DNA from: SHLQ01 sp033344795
Lineage (GTDB): Bacteria; Actinomycetota; Acidimicrobiia; Acidimicrobiales; SHLQ01
Reading direction: 5' to 3'
Assembly (NCBI GenBank): GCA_033344795.1
Contig: JAWPMS010000001.1
Location: 4,216,001 to 4,280,000, forward strand
Length of the DNA: 64,000 bases
The first letter of the stretch is position 1, and each line of letters begins with the position of its first letter. The notes below the pieces were generated by a model. The model did no database searches. It was given only the letters and a program-made list of their open reading frames with translations, and was not told the DNA's origin. This document shows, piece after piece, positions 40,455-49,404 of this stretch. Position numbers and translations under genes: made by a program.

Positions 40455-43262
40455 TCAGCTGGCCGACCGACGCACGATCAGTTTCCGGAGCTCCTCCGCC
40501 CAGAGCACGCCGCTGGCTAGAGCGACGCACCGAAACCAATCGCCGATCGACAACGGGGCGGTGTCGAAGGCGCTCTGCAGCGGCGGCAAGTAGACGACCG
40601 CGATCTGCAGGGCCAGCGTGATCGCCGCCGCCACCCACAGCCAGCGGTTCGCCAGGAGTTGCACGAATGCGCTCGAGATCTGTGATCGCGAGTTGAACGC
40701 CGCGAACATGTTGCCCAGAACCAGCACGGTGAAGACCTGTGTCCTGGCGTCGACGATGTTCCCATCGCCACCGAACAGGCCACCTGCGAGCTCGAGATCG
40801 AGAGCCACGAGTCCGCCAAGCGCAAGGACTACGCCGGTCAAACCGATCGTGAAGAGCATCGTGCGGTCGATGATCCTGTCGGTCAGACGTCGCGGCGGAC
40901 GACTCATCGGGTCATCGACAGGAGGATCCACACCGAGTGCGAGCGCCAGGCCGGTATCGGTGAGCAAGTTGATCCACAAGATCTGCGTCGCCAGAAGCGG
41001 TACCGCGAGACCGTCGTCGATATCGGTCAAGCCGATGACCCCCGCCCCAAGGATGCCGACGAACATGACAAGGACCTCTCCCGCGTTCGATGACAACAGG
41101 TAGCGCAGAAATTTCGCGATGTTCGAAAAGATCGCTCGCCCCTCGCGGACTCCGACGACGATCGTGGCGAAGTTGTCGTCGGCAAGGATGAGATCCGCAG
41201 CCTCCTTCGACACCTCGGTGCCAGTGACGCCCATCGCCACACCGATGTCTGCCCGCCGCAACGCTGGTGCGTCGTTCACGCCGTCACCCGTCATCGCGAC
41301 GACCTCACCAGATGCCTGGAGTTGCTCAACGATTCTGAGCTTGTGATCGGGGGCAACACGAGCGAATACCGACGTGCGTGTCAGCGCATCGGCGAGGCCA
41401 GCCGAGTCGAGATTCTCGAGGTCGTCTCCCGTCAGCGGCTCCTCTCCCTCAACCACGATCGTGAGCTTTTCGGCGATTCTGCGCGCCGTCAACGGATGGT
41501 CACCCGTGATGAGAACCACACGAACGCCGGCTCGATGCGCCTCGGTGATCGCTTCCCTCGCTTCGGGCCGAGGAGGATCGACGATCCCGACGATGCCGAG
41601 CAGGGTCAGCCCCTCTTCGACGAACTCGGTGCTGGCCTGATCGACCCGATCGATCGTTCGATATGCCACGGCGAGCGTGCGCATCGCCTGATCGGAGAGC
41701 CCGTCGATCGACTCGGCAATCTCCGCCCGCCGCGTCGGCGTGAGTATCTCGACCTCACCGGCCCGCCGCTCGGACGAACAGCGATCGAGCAACACATCTG
41801 GCGCACCCTTCGTCACCACCACGAGATCGTTCTCGCTCGGCGATTTGTCCGCGTTGAGGGTGGACATCATCTTGCGTTCCGAGGTGAACGGAATCTCGTC
41901 GACCCGCTCGAATTGTTCTCGCCGCGTCGCCGAGCCACCGAGCTTTTCTTCGGCGACGAGAAACGCGGCCTCGGTCGGGTCTCCGAGGATGTGGGTGATG
42001 CCGTCATCACCAAGACGGATCGTCGCATCGTTCGCAAGGCTGCCCGCTCCGATGACCGCGATTACCTCGTCGAGAAGCACTCCGTCGGTCACCGCCAAGC
42101 CGTCATGCACGACTTCACCGACGGGTGTGTAACCCGCTCCGGTGAGTTCGACGACGCCGGAGCCGGTGACAACCGTGGCGATCGTCATCTCGTTTCGGGT
42201 CAGGGTGCCCGTCTTGTCGGAGCAGATGACAGACGCAGACCCGAGGGTTTCGACCGACAGGAGTTTCTTCACGACGGCTCGTTCCTCCGACATCCGTTGA
42301 ACGCCGAGCGCCAGCACCACGGAGAGAATCGCTGGCAAACCTTCGGGAACGGCGGCGACCGCCAGCGACACGCCCACGAGCAACGCATCGACGTAGTCGG
42401 CCAACGAAGACAGCTCGGAGGTGAGCACGATCGCACCGACCACGACAGCGGTGAGGATCGTGACGCCGATTCCCAGGGTCTTGCTTACCCAAGCGATCTC
42501 TTGCTGGAGCGGCGTCGCCGGCTGTTCTTGCCGGTCGAGCAAGGTAGCGATGCGTCCCATCTCGGTCGACATCCCGGTGGCGGTGACGATCGCCGTCCCC
42601 CGGCCTGTCGACACAGCGGTGCCGTTGAACACCATGTTGGTTCGATCGCCGAGCGATGCCGCCTCGAGCACCCCAACCTGCTTATCCGACGGCAGGCTCT
42701 CGCCGGTGAGTGGCGCCTCGGCAACCGCAAGGGAGGCCACCTCGACCAGCCGTGCATCGGCACCGACGGCGTCGCCTTCGCCGAGAAGCAGGATGTCGCC
42801 GGGCACGAGCTCACTCGAGGCGACCGACATGACCTCTCCGCCTCGTCTCACCGTGCTGTGAGTTTCGGTGAGCGATTGGAGGGCAGCGATCGCGTCCTCG
42901 GCCTTGGCCTCCTGCCACAACCCGAGCGCCGCATTCGCAATGACGATGACCACGATCACGATTGCGTCGATGGGAACCGAACTCTCGTCATCGAGGAACC
43001 ATGCCACCAGGGAAATCGCAGTCGCGACGAGCAGGAGACCCACGAGCGGATCGCGAAACTGCGCCGCCAGCTTGGTGAGAAACGGAATCGGGTCCGAAGC
43101 ATCGAGCGTGTTCTGACCGTAGGTCTCGAGCCGGGAGGTGGCGTCAGCGGTGGAGAGCCCCGCTGAGACGTCACTGGAGAGATCACGCGCAATGCCACCC
43201 GCGTCGCGGGTCCATGGCTCGTCGATCGAGGTTTCGGGTGTAGACGACATGTTGTCAGCCAT
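40455..43262 (-). CDS. P-type cation-transporting ATPase (P2, calcium-type)
   Basis: This 935-aa pump couples ATP hydrolysis to cation export. It has an N-terminal cation-ATPase domain (SRLETYGQNTLDASD), the actuator LTGESLP (185-191), membrane motif PEGLPAIL (306-313) and the phosphorylated Asp349 in CSDKTGTLTRNE. Hinge sequence TGDGVNDAPALRRADIGVAM and C-terminal membrane segments follow. PEGLPA is typical of Ca2+/Mn2+-type P2 pumps, but the cation is not certain. Three methionines near the start make the N-terminus uncertain by a few residues. Confidence 0.95.
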   Translation of the reverse strand: MADNMSSTPETSIDEPWTRDAGGIARDLSSDVSAGLSTADATSRLETYGQNTLDASDPIPFLTKLAAQFRDPLVGLLLVATAISLVAWFLDDESSVPIDAIVIVVIVIANAALGLWQEAKAEDAIAALQSLTETHSTVRRGGEVMSVASSELVPGDILLLGEGDAVGADARLVEVASLAVAEAPLTGESLPSDKQVGVLEAASLGDRTNMVFNGTAVSTGRGTAIVTATGMSTEMGRIATLLDRQEQPATPLQQEIAWVSKTLGIGVTILTAVVVGAIVLTSELSSLADYVDALLVGVSLAVAAVPEGLPAILSVVLALGVQRMSEERAVVKKLLSVETLGSASVICSDKTGTLTRNEMTIATVVTGSGVVELTGAGYTPVGEVVHDGLAVTDGVLLDEVIAVIGAGSLANDATIRLGDDGITHILGDPTEAAFLVAEEKLGGSATRREQFERVDEIPFTSERKMMSTLNADKSPSENDLVVVTKGAPDVLLDRCSSERRAGEVEILTPTRRAEIAESIDGLSDQAMRTLAVAYRTIDRVDQASTEFVEEGLTLLGIVGIVDPPRPEAREAITEAHRAGVRVVLITGDHPLTARRIAEKLTIVVEGEEPLTGDDLENLDSAGLADALTRTSVFARVAPDHKLRIVEQLQASGEVVAMTGDGVNDAPALRRADIGVAMGVTGTEVSKEAADLILADDNFATIVVGVREGRAIFSNIAKFLRYLLSSNAGEVLVMFVGILGAGVIGLTDIDDGLAVPLLATQILWINLLTDTGLALALGVDPPVDDPMSRPPRRLTDRIIDRTMLFTIGLTGVVLALGGLVALDLELAGGLFGGDGNIVDARTQVFTVLVLGNMFAAFNSRSQISSAFVQLLANRWLWVAAAITLALQIAVVYLPPLQSAFDTAPLSIGDWFRCVALASGVLWAEELRKLIVRRSAS

Positions 43263-43390
43263 CCGGTGATGTCGCTGCCAGCACGCCCTCAGGCTATCTC
43301 ACGGGTCGATTGACCTTCGATTGAAACGCCGGGCCGCTCGCGCTGCGTTTGTGCTACAGAGTTTGCAGAACAAACCCAGGAGGTAACGCA

Positions 43391-43915
43391 ATGTCCATTC
43401 CTGTCTCGAAGTTTCTCGATGTTTCCGAGGGTCTTCAACCCAACCAGTTCTCGGTTGGCGAGAGGGCCAAGATCACGTCGATCAGCGACCTCGACCCGAC
43501 CTACAAACAGCTCATGGACAAACCAATTGCGTGCGTGATGGCCGTGATGGGCGGCGATGGCCGACCCAACCTCACACCCATGTGGTTCGACTACGAGGGC
43601 GACAAAGTGCTCGTGAACGTCGCGGTTCAGCGCCGCAAGACCGAGTGGATCCGCAAGACGCCTCAGATGACCATGATCCTGATGAATCCGGAGAACATGT
43701 ACCACTGGATGAGCATCAAGGTCACCGTCGATCGCGAGATCAGCGAGGACGATCCAGAAGAAGGGGCACGTGTCACCGAGCAGCTCGATCGCATCTGGAA
43801 GAAGTACATCGGCCAGGGCGATGAGTACGGACTGCGCGATCCGTCGATCGATGAACGGCGCATCCTCTTCGAGTGCTCGGTCGACAAGATCGCCACGTTC
43901 GGAGTACCGGGCTGA
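43391..43915 (+). CDS. PPOX/F420-type split-barrel oxidoreductase
   Basis: The start at ATG 43391 follows a strong AGGAGG. The 174-aa protein contains the pyridoxamine-oxidase-like split barrel: DKPIACVMAVMGGDGRPNLT, PMWFDYEGDKVLVNVAVQRR and KTEWIRKTPQMTMILM. Actinobacterial relatives bind F420, FMN or heme; the pattern is most like F420-dependent family proteins. Substrate unknown. It diverges from the P-type ATPase with a 128-bp gap that holds no other gene. Confidence 0.89.
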   Translation: MSIPVSKFLDVSEGLQPNQFSVGERAKITSISDLDPTYKQLMDKPIACVMAVMGGDGRPNLTPMWFDYEGDKVLVNVAVQRRKTEWIRKTPQMTMILMNPENMYHWMSIKVTVDREISEDDPEEGARVTEQLDRIWKKYIGQGDEYGLRDPSIDERRILFECSVDKIATFGVPG

Positions 43916-43939
43916 GACTGTGGGCGCGAGCGCTCCCTG

Positions 43940-44890
43940 TTAGACGGCGTCCACTGCGGCAAGCTCGTCGTCGGAGAGATCCCAAGACGCAGCGGCCACG
44001 TTGGCCCGAATCTGATCGGGCGACGTGGCACCTGCGATGACCGACGCGACCTGTGGCCTCGCGAGCAGCCACGAGAAGGCCAGTTCCAGGATCGAGTGCC
44101 CGGATTGCGCCGCAACCTTCGACAACCTCTCGACATGATCGAGCACGTCGTCGTCGAGCGTCTGGTGTTCGCGCGGCTGCCAGACCGCAAGTCGAGTGCC
44201 TTCGGGCGCCGGAGCGCCCTTTGCGTATTTTCCGGTGAGCAGTCCACTCGCCAATGGGAAGAACGGCAAAAACGACATCTCGAGCGCTGAGCATGCCGGC
44301 AAGACGTCGGCTTCTACTTCTCTCCGGAGCAACGAGTATTCGTTGGACCCCGACCGCAGGGCTGCTGAGCCGTTCGTCGAGCTGACCGCAGCAGCTTCGC
44401 GAAGCTGTTCAGCACTGAAGTTCGAACAGCCGATCTCGAGCACCTTGCCTTCGACCACCAGTTCGTTGAGGGCCCCGAGCGTCTCGGAGATGTCCGTGGA
44501 TTCGTCCGGAAAGTGAAGTTGAAACAGATCGATGTAGTCGGTTCCGAGCCTTCGCAGACTTCCTTCACAGGCCTCTTTCACCCAGGCTGCTCCCCCACCT
44601 CGCATCGTTTCATCGCTGTCGCTCATCGGAAGACCGAACTTTGTGGCGATCACCGCATTCGGTCGTCGAGCGCCAAGGGCGGTCCCGAGAAACTCCTCCG
44701 ACGTACCGCGTCCCGAAAAATCCTGGTCTCCCTGGCCGTAGGCATCGGCCGTATCGAAGAACGTGACGCCCGCCTCGAGCGCGGCGTTGACGACCGACGT
44801 GCTGTCGGTTTGATCGAGCTTGCGGCCGAAGTTGTTGCACCCCAATCCAACGCGTGAGACGGACAAGGAGCCAATGCTTCGAGATTCCAT
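43940..44890 (-). CDS. Aldo/keto reductase
   Basis: This 316-aa NADPH-dependent oxidoreductase has the family signatures VSRVGLGCNNFGRKLD, FFDTADAYGQGDQDFSGRGT, the catalytic Lys in AVIATKFGLPM, DYIDLFQLHFPDESTD and EIGCSNFSAEQLREA. The Asp, Tyr, Lys and His tetrad can all be located. The start is placed at ATG 44890, with TACTAT seven bases upstream. It diverges from the metallo-beta-lactamase-fold gene; a relationship is not evident. Confidence 0.94.
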   Translation of the reverse strand: MESRSIGSLSVSRVGLGCNNFGRKLDQTDSTSVVNAALEAGVTFFDTADAYGQGDQDFSGRGTSEEFLGTALGARRPNAVIATKFGLPMSDSDETMRGGGAAWVKEACEGSLRRLGTDYIDLFQLHFPDESTDISETLGALNELVVEGKVLEIGCSNFSAEQLREAAAVSSTNGSAALRSGSNEYSLLRREVEADVLPACSALEMSFLPFFPLASGLLTGKYAKGAPAPEGTRLAVWQPREHQTLDDDVLDHVERLSKVAAQSGHSILELAFSWLLARPQVASVIAGATSPDQIRANVAAASWDLSDDELAAVDAV

Positions 44891-44985
44891 GCTGGAGATA
44901 GTACGCACGTCGCGACGTCTGACGAGTGGGCGTCGCCGTGAGCTCTTCGGCAGCCCTCGACCATCTTGGGCGTAACGTGGCTTCC

Positions 44986-45762
44986 ATGACGATGCCGCTC
45001 GCTACTTCCTGGTTTGAGCAGCGGCGAGTCGATGACGGGATCACTCTGCTTTGGGAACCTCACGTGGTGCCGCTCATGCGGTGCAACATCTGGCATGTCC
45101 GCGGCGCCACAAGAGATCTCGTGATCGATACCGGTATGGGCGTGGCGAGTCTCGTCGATGCCATGCAGGAGTTGTTGGACAAGCCGGTGTCCGCCGTTGC
45201 CACTCATGGCCACGATGATCACATCGGTTCTCACCATGAGTTCGATGACGTCATGGCCCATCCAGCAGAAGCCCAACTACTGCAGGCGCCTCCCCTCGAC
45301 TCACTCGACATGCTTGCTGCTTGGGGGCAGGAGGAGATCGACGGGTTACGTCGGGCGGGATACGAAGTCGACGATCCGAACTTTGTCACAGCCCTCCCAG
45401 CGGGAGTCACGATCGACGGCTTCCGGCAGAAGCCCGCCAAGGTGACTCGCCTGATCGATGAAGGCGACCTGGTCGACATCGGAAGCAGGCAGTTCGAGGT
45501 ACTCCACCTTCCCGGGCACTCCCCCGGCTCGATCGGATTGTGGGAGTCGGCCACCGGCACGCTGTTCTCCGGCGACGCGATCTATGACGGGCCACTCCTC
45601 GACGAACTCGAGGATTCCGACATCTCGATGTACTGCGCCACCATGAAACGCCTTCTCGAACTGCCTGTGACGGTCGTACACGCCGGCCACGACCCGAGCT
45701 TCGGTCGCGACAAGCTACGCGAGATCGCCAGGAACTTCCTCGGCAAGAGAGCTGACCCCTAA
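44986..45762 (+). CDS. Metallo-beta-lactamase-fold hydrolase
   Basis: This 258-aa hydrolase has the dinuclear metal motif ATHGHDDHIGSHHEFDD, a downstream His in LHLPGHSPGSIGLW, the bridging Asp in FSGDAIYDGPLLD and the final His in VHAGHDPSFG. The layout is that of glyoxalase II/lactonase-like family members; substrate is not identifiable. TAACGT seven bases before the ATG suggests a leaderless start. Confidence 0.9.
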   Translation: MTMPLATSWFEQRRVDDGITLLWEPHVVPLMRCNIWHVRGATRDLVIDTGMGVASLVDAMQELLDKPVSAVATHGHDDHIGSHHEFDDVMAHPAEAQLLQAPPLDSLDMLAAWGQEEIDGLRRAGYEVDDPNFVTALPAGVTIDGFRQKPAKVTRLIDEGDLVDIGSRQFEVLHLPGHSPGSIGLWESATGTLFSGDAIYDGPLLDELEDSDISMYCATMKRLLELPVTVVHAGHDPSFGRDKLREIARNFLGKRADP

Positions 45763-45773
45763 CGAGGTCCAGC

Positions 45774-47030
45774 TCAGGAGTCGGTGTTCCACCAGCCGTT
45801 GAGGTTGTTTGATTTGGCGTGGTTGTCTGGGCGGCAGCGTGTGTCGCCTTCGGACAGGTTTGTTTGGCCCCCTTTGGAGTGGGGGTGAACGTGATCGGCT
45901 TCTAACCAGGCGAACGGGTTCTGACAGCCGTCAACACATTGGCCTCGAGATTGTATGAGGAGGGCGTTTCGTTGGGCTGCGGTAAAGAACCTGACGTCGT
46001 GCCCCAGATCGGTGACCCGCGAGTCTGCTGTCATGACGGTGCGACGAAGTTTGCCAATCAACAACAACCCCAGAGCGTGTTTGGGGTGCACAGGGGTGCC
46101 CCGAATGGTTTCGCACCGGCCGTCAAGATCTTCCCAATCGATTGGAAGCGAAAACGGATCTACATCGAGCGGCGAGTCGCCGTTGGGGGTTTCGTGGCCG
46201 AACGTGCGGGCCAAGAGGTCTTCGGCGACGTGTTCTGACATCACAATGTTGATCAACGGCACTGGGGTGGTGCCGTTGTTGCGTGTGAACCCGCGAACCA
46301 TCAACCGCATCAACGCTGCGAGGTTCTTCTTGCGTGGGGACATGGCGACAAGGTTTGGGTTGTTGCGTTCGTGGCGGGAGATCTTTTCGACTTCACGTTC
46401 ATGCATGGTCAAAAACGCTTCACCAGTAATCGGGTCCATGTGGATGGTGACGGTGACGTCACCGTTGGATTTGGTGCGCACCGACATCCCATAGGAGGGA
46501 TCTGAGGGATCAGACAGTTCACCGTCGGGGTTCGCAGCGTTCAGCCAATAACCGACAACACCTTTCCATTCCGGCCACAACAAGTCTTTGGCTGCGTCCA
46601 CAAAGATCTGCTGATCACGCACCAACAGCCCGTGGATGTTGGTGCTGTCGATCTCTTTGAGAGCCACCACATGCGACCGCGACAAAACCCCATCAACCAG
46701 CGCTTGATGAAACATCGGGAAGTCACGCAACCACACGGCCAACGTACGATCGGGACCCAATACTTTTGCGTTGCCGTTGGTGGCTTTGGCCAGATGAGTG
46801 GTGAGCACTCTGGATCCGAACCGGACCGGCAAACCCGAGGCTTCGGCTTCTTGCATCGCGGTGGCCTGTAACCCCTGCGCTTGGGACACCAACCGCACCA
46901 TGGCCACCAACCACGCATTCAACTGCTCGACACTCAGACTCGTCAGCGACAGAGCAGCGGCGTCAGAGACAACGCCTTGGAGGCGTTCCAGCACATCATC
47001 AACATGGTCATCACAGGTGATGATCGACAT
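45774..47030 (-). CDS. DUF222/HNH endonuclease-type protein (13E12-like)
   Basis: The 418-aa product has an N-terminal DUF222 domain and a C-terminal HNH nuclease motif with NALLIQSRGQCVDGCQNPFA, LEADHVHPHSKGGQTNLSEG and CRPDNHAKSN. GGAGG eight bases before ATG 47030 supports the start. Codon use looks less GC-rich than its neighbours (many TTG, GTT and AAC codons). These proteins form large families in Actinobacteria, including the mycobacterial 13E12 repeats, and are often mobile. A LexA-type box lies upstream, so induction by DNA damage is likely. Confidence 0.91.
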   Translation of the reverse strand: MSIITCDDHVDDVLERLQGVVSDAAALSLTSLSVEQLNAWLVAMVRLVSQAQGLQATAMQEAEASGLPVRFGSRVLTTHLAKATNGNAKVLGPDRTLAVWLRDFPMFHQALVDGVLSRSHVVALKEIDSTNIHGLLVRDQQIFVDAAKDLLWPEWKGVVGYWLNAANPDGELSDPSDPSYGMSVRTKSNGDVTVTIHMDPITGEAFLTMHEREVEKISRHERNNPNLVAMSPRKKNLAALMRLMVRGFTRNNGTTPVPLINIVMSEHVAEDLLARTFGHETPNGDSPLDVDPFSLPIDWEDLDGRCETIRGTPVHPKHALGLLLIGKLRRTVMTADSRVTDLGHDVRFFTAAQRNALLIQSRGQCVDGCQNPFAWLEADHVHPHSKGGQTNLSEGDTRCRPDNHAKSNNLNGWWNTDS

Positions 47031-47122
47031 GGGCTTCGCCTCCTTCCACAAACACAGAACTCTTCATAAAGCTGAAGAGACATGTCTTGTGGGGGGGGCG
47101 AGCAGGTACTGCGAGCTTACTA

Positions 47123-47136
47123 CGAACACATGTTCG
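47123..47136 (-). promoter_or_regulatory. LexA (SOS) box upstream of the HNH gene
   Basis: CGAACACATGTTCG is a near-palindrome matching the GAACN4GTTC LexA consensus. It lies about 95 nt upstream of the HNH start codon. Between them are a G8 run (47091-47098, plus strand), a 10-bp palindrome AGACATGTCT (47078-47087) and a 7-bp hairpin (47060-47079). LexA control of 13E12/DUF222 genes is known in mycobacteria. Confidence 0.62.
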
Positions 47137-47214
47137 ATAACAACCAAACCAGCAAGAAACCCGCAGAAATCTCAGTCGACCGCAAACGAACGCCCGAGTC
47201 CGACGTACTGCAGC

Positions 47215-48543
47215 TCAGCGACGAAATCCTGGGGGTCGCCGACGATTCGACTTCGAACTGTTCAGGTACGCCTCGAGCTCGTCGTACTCGCCGCTGCGAT
47301 TCGAATAGACGACATGATTGCGGGCACCCTCGAGCCACGGACCGATCGTCGACGGAACTTCGGCCAGCGACTGCAACAGGTGTGCCGTCGTCACCGAGAC
47401 GATCTCTCCGGCATCCAAGGACTCGTCGAGGCACTGCTCGACGGCGGATTCGACGATGAACGCCAGATCGGCGCCCGACCAGCCGTCGGTCGCTTCGATG
47501 ATGGCCGACAAGTCCACGTCGGTCGTCGGCCTGTCCTGCAGGTGAAACGTCAGGATCGACCACCGAGCCTCGGCATCAGGAGGCAGAACGAGGAGCCGCC
47601 GATCGAACCGTCCGGGGCGAAGCAAGGCCTCGTCGACGTCCCACGGATGATTGGTCGCAGCGAGCGTGAACACACCGTCGTTGTCATCGGCCACGCCGTC
47701 GAGCTCGGACAACAGTTGGTTCACCACACCGCGAAGCGAAGCAGCGTGTTTGAGGTGTGATCGCTTCTGCCCCAACGCATCGATCTCGTCGAAGAAGAGC
47801 ACACATGGGGCATTTCGACGCGCGGTTTCGAACACCGCCGCGAGGTTCCGCTCGCTGGCACCGATCCACATGTCGAGCACGTCCGCAAGACCGACGTTGT
47901 AGAAGTTGGCCCCCATCTCCCCCGCCGTCGCGCGTGCCAAGAAGGTCTTTCCGCATCCGGGAGGGCCCCAGAGCAGAAGACCGCCGCCAGCCGACTTGTT
48001 GAATGCTGCAGCCATTTCTGGGTTCCGCATCGGACCCAGGAAGGAACGATGCAGCTGCTTCTTCACCTGTTCGAGCCCGCCGACATCATCCAACGTGATG
48101 CCCGCCTTGATGAGCTCACCGAAGACGACCTCTTCAGGAGCGTCGCTCTCATCCCACTTGTTCAGCAGCTCGTCCGCGGTATCGGGCACCGGCAACATCG
48201 CGTCGTCGCCAGTGACCGGCATCGCACGCCGCACGTCGGGCTCGGGGTCGTCCGTGGCCGTGGCGTCTTCACCTTCGTTCTGACGCCGCTTGTCGGCATC
48301 GCGTGCGGATTCCAGAGCGCTTGCAGCCTTCTCGTCACCGACGTCCCGGAGAACGAGAATGCCAAGATCGATGACGTCACTTCGCTCGGGTGCGCGCGCA
48401 AGCAACTCTTGTACGTGCGGCAACGCGGACCTCGACTCGCCGATGTTCAATAGGCGGTCGACCAGGTGAATGCGCACTTCGACATCGTCCGGAGAACCCT
48501 CGAGCGCCGCCTGCAGTGCGAGCGCAACACCGTCTTCGATCAT
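47215..48543 (-). CDS. AAA+ ATPase of the Cdc48/FtsH-like class
   Basis: The 442-aa protein has an N-terminal helical TPR-like segment (about 1-70), an acidic linker and one AAA module. Walker A is LLLWGPPGCGKTFLARATAG, Walker B PCVLFFDEIDALGQKR, and the second region of homology TLAATNHPWDVDEALLRPGR with an arginine finger FDRR. No protease domain or membrane segment is present, so it would act as an unfoldase or remodeller. The divergent gene encodes a TPR protein, suggesting the two work together. Confidence 0.91.
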   Translation of the reverse strand: MIEDGVALALQAALEGSPDDVEVRIHLVDRLLNIGESRSALPHVQELLARAPERSDVIDLGILVLRDVGDEKAASALESARDADKRRQNEGEDATATDDPEPDVRRAMPVTGDDAMLPVPDTADELLNKWDESDAPEEVVFGELIKAGITLDDVGGLEQVKKQLHRSFLGPMRNPEMAAAFNKSAGGGLLLWGPPGCGKTFLARATAGEMGANFYNVGLADVLDMWIGASERNLAAVFETARRNAPCVLFFDEIDALGQKRSHLKHAASLRGVVNQLLSELDGVADDNDGVFTLAATNHPWDVDEALLRPGRFDRRLLVLPPDAEARWSILTFHLQDRPTTDVDLSAIIEATDGWSGADLAFIVESAVEQCLDESLDAGEIVSVTTAHLLQSLAEVPSTIGPWLEGARNHVVYSNRSGEYDELEAYLNSSKSNRRRPPGFRR

Positions 48544-48609
48544 GTGCTTCCAATCGGACGATCGAGACGATTCTTCAACGCAGCCCGCCGCGATCCGATC
48601 GGAATGGTC

Positions 48610-49404
48610 ATGGTCGACTCCGATGACGCCCAGCAGCGTGCCAGGCACCTGCTCACCCTGCGACGTCTCGACGACGCGCGCACGGCAGTTGGCATCGCGC
48701 TCGCCCAGGACCCCAACGACGGCCCTTCACTGCGGCTGCTCGCCGAAATCGAGTTGGCTGACGACAACCTCGATCTCGCACGGGAGCTCGCCAACGAGGC
48801 GCTGACCGCACTGCCCGACCCGACATCTTTCCTCGTGCTCGCCTCTGTCGAACGACGTCGAGAAGACTTTGCCGCAGCAATTCACGCATGCGAACAGGGA
48901 CTGTCCATCGACCCCGACGACGCCGCACTTCACGTCACGATGTCGCTCGCATGGTCGGGGCCGTGGCTCAGCGAACAATCGTCGACCCCGAACCCAAGGC
49001 GAGAAGTCGCTGCCACCGCCGCATCAAAGGCCGCAGCTCGAGCGCTCGACCTGGATCCGGATCGGCCGAACGCTCACTACGCAGCCGCGGTCGCCCAACT
49101 CGTGCAGCACGACACACTCGGCGCTGCGAAGGCACTCGAGACTGGCCTGAAACTTCAGCCCGAGTGGGTCGAAGGACATCTACTCATGGGCGCGATCCGA
49201 GCCCGGCAGGGAATGATCAAGTTGTCTTCGCGACACTTTGCGACTGCGGGCCGGCTCAACCCGATGAACGAGCTGCCCCTCGATCAGCTCCGGCAGATGC
49301 GCGGCAGGTCGCGATTTCGCCGGAAGCCAACCGCACAGCCGTGGTGGTTGGCCCCCGAGGCACGAGCTGTGCTCGAGGCCGACCAGAACCTCGGAGGCCG
49401 ATGA
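48610..49404 (+). CDS. TPR-repeat protein
   Basis: This 264-aa helical protein contains several tetratricopeptide-like repeats with Ala/Leu/Asp patterns (for example RHLLTLRRLDDARTAVGIAL with AQDPNDG, and AAIHACEQGLSIDPDDAAL). It ends in a basic tail with FRRKPTAQPWWLAPEAR. It is divergent from the AAA+ gene, which has a similar N-terminal repeat region, and its stop overlaps the start of the next membrane protein as ATGA. The likely role is as an adaptor or scaffold. ATG 48604 is an alternative start. Confidence 0.8.
   Translation: MVDSDDAQQRARHLLTLRRLDDARTAVGIALAQDPNDGPSLRLLAEIELADDNLDLARELANEALTALPDPTSFLVLASVERRREDFAAAIHACEQGLSIDPDDAALHVTMSLAWSGPWLSEQSSTPNPRREVAATAASKAAARALDLDPDRPNAHYAAAVAQLVQHDTLGAAKALETGLKLQPEWVEGHLLMGAIRARQGMIKLSSRHFATAGRLNPMNELPLDQLRQMRGRSRFRRKPTAQPWWLAPEARAVLEADQNLGGR

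Noticed and set aside
41322..43166. 614-codon plus-strand frame
   Set aside because: Antisense to the P-type ATPase, with Arg/His-rich low-information sequence.
45774..47030. HNH gene as a homing endonuclease or part of an insertion sequence
   Set aside because: No terminal inverted repeats, target duplication or interrupted host gene were found; the DUF222 domain points to the 13E12-type family.
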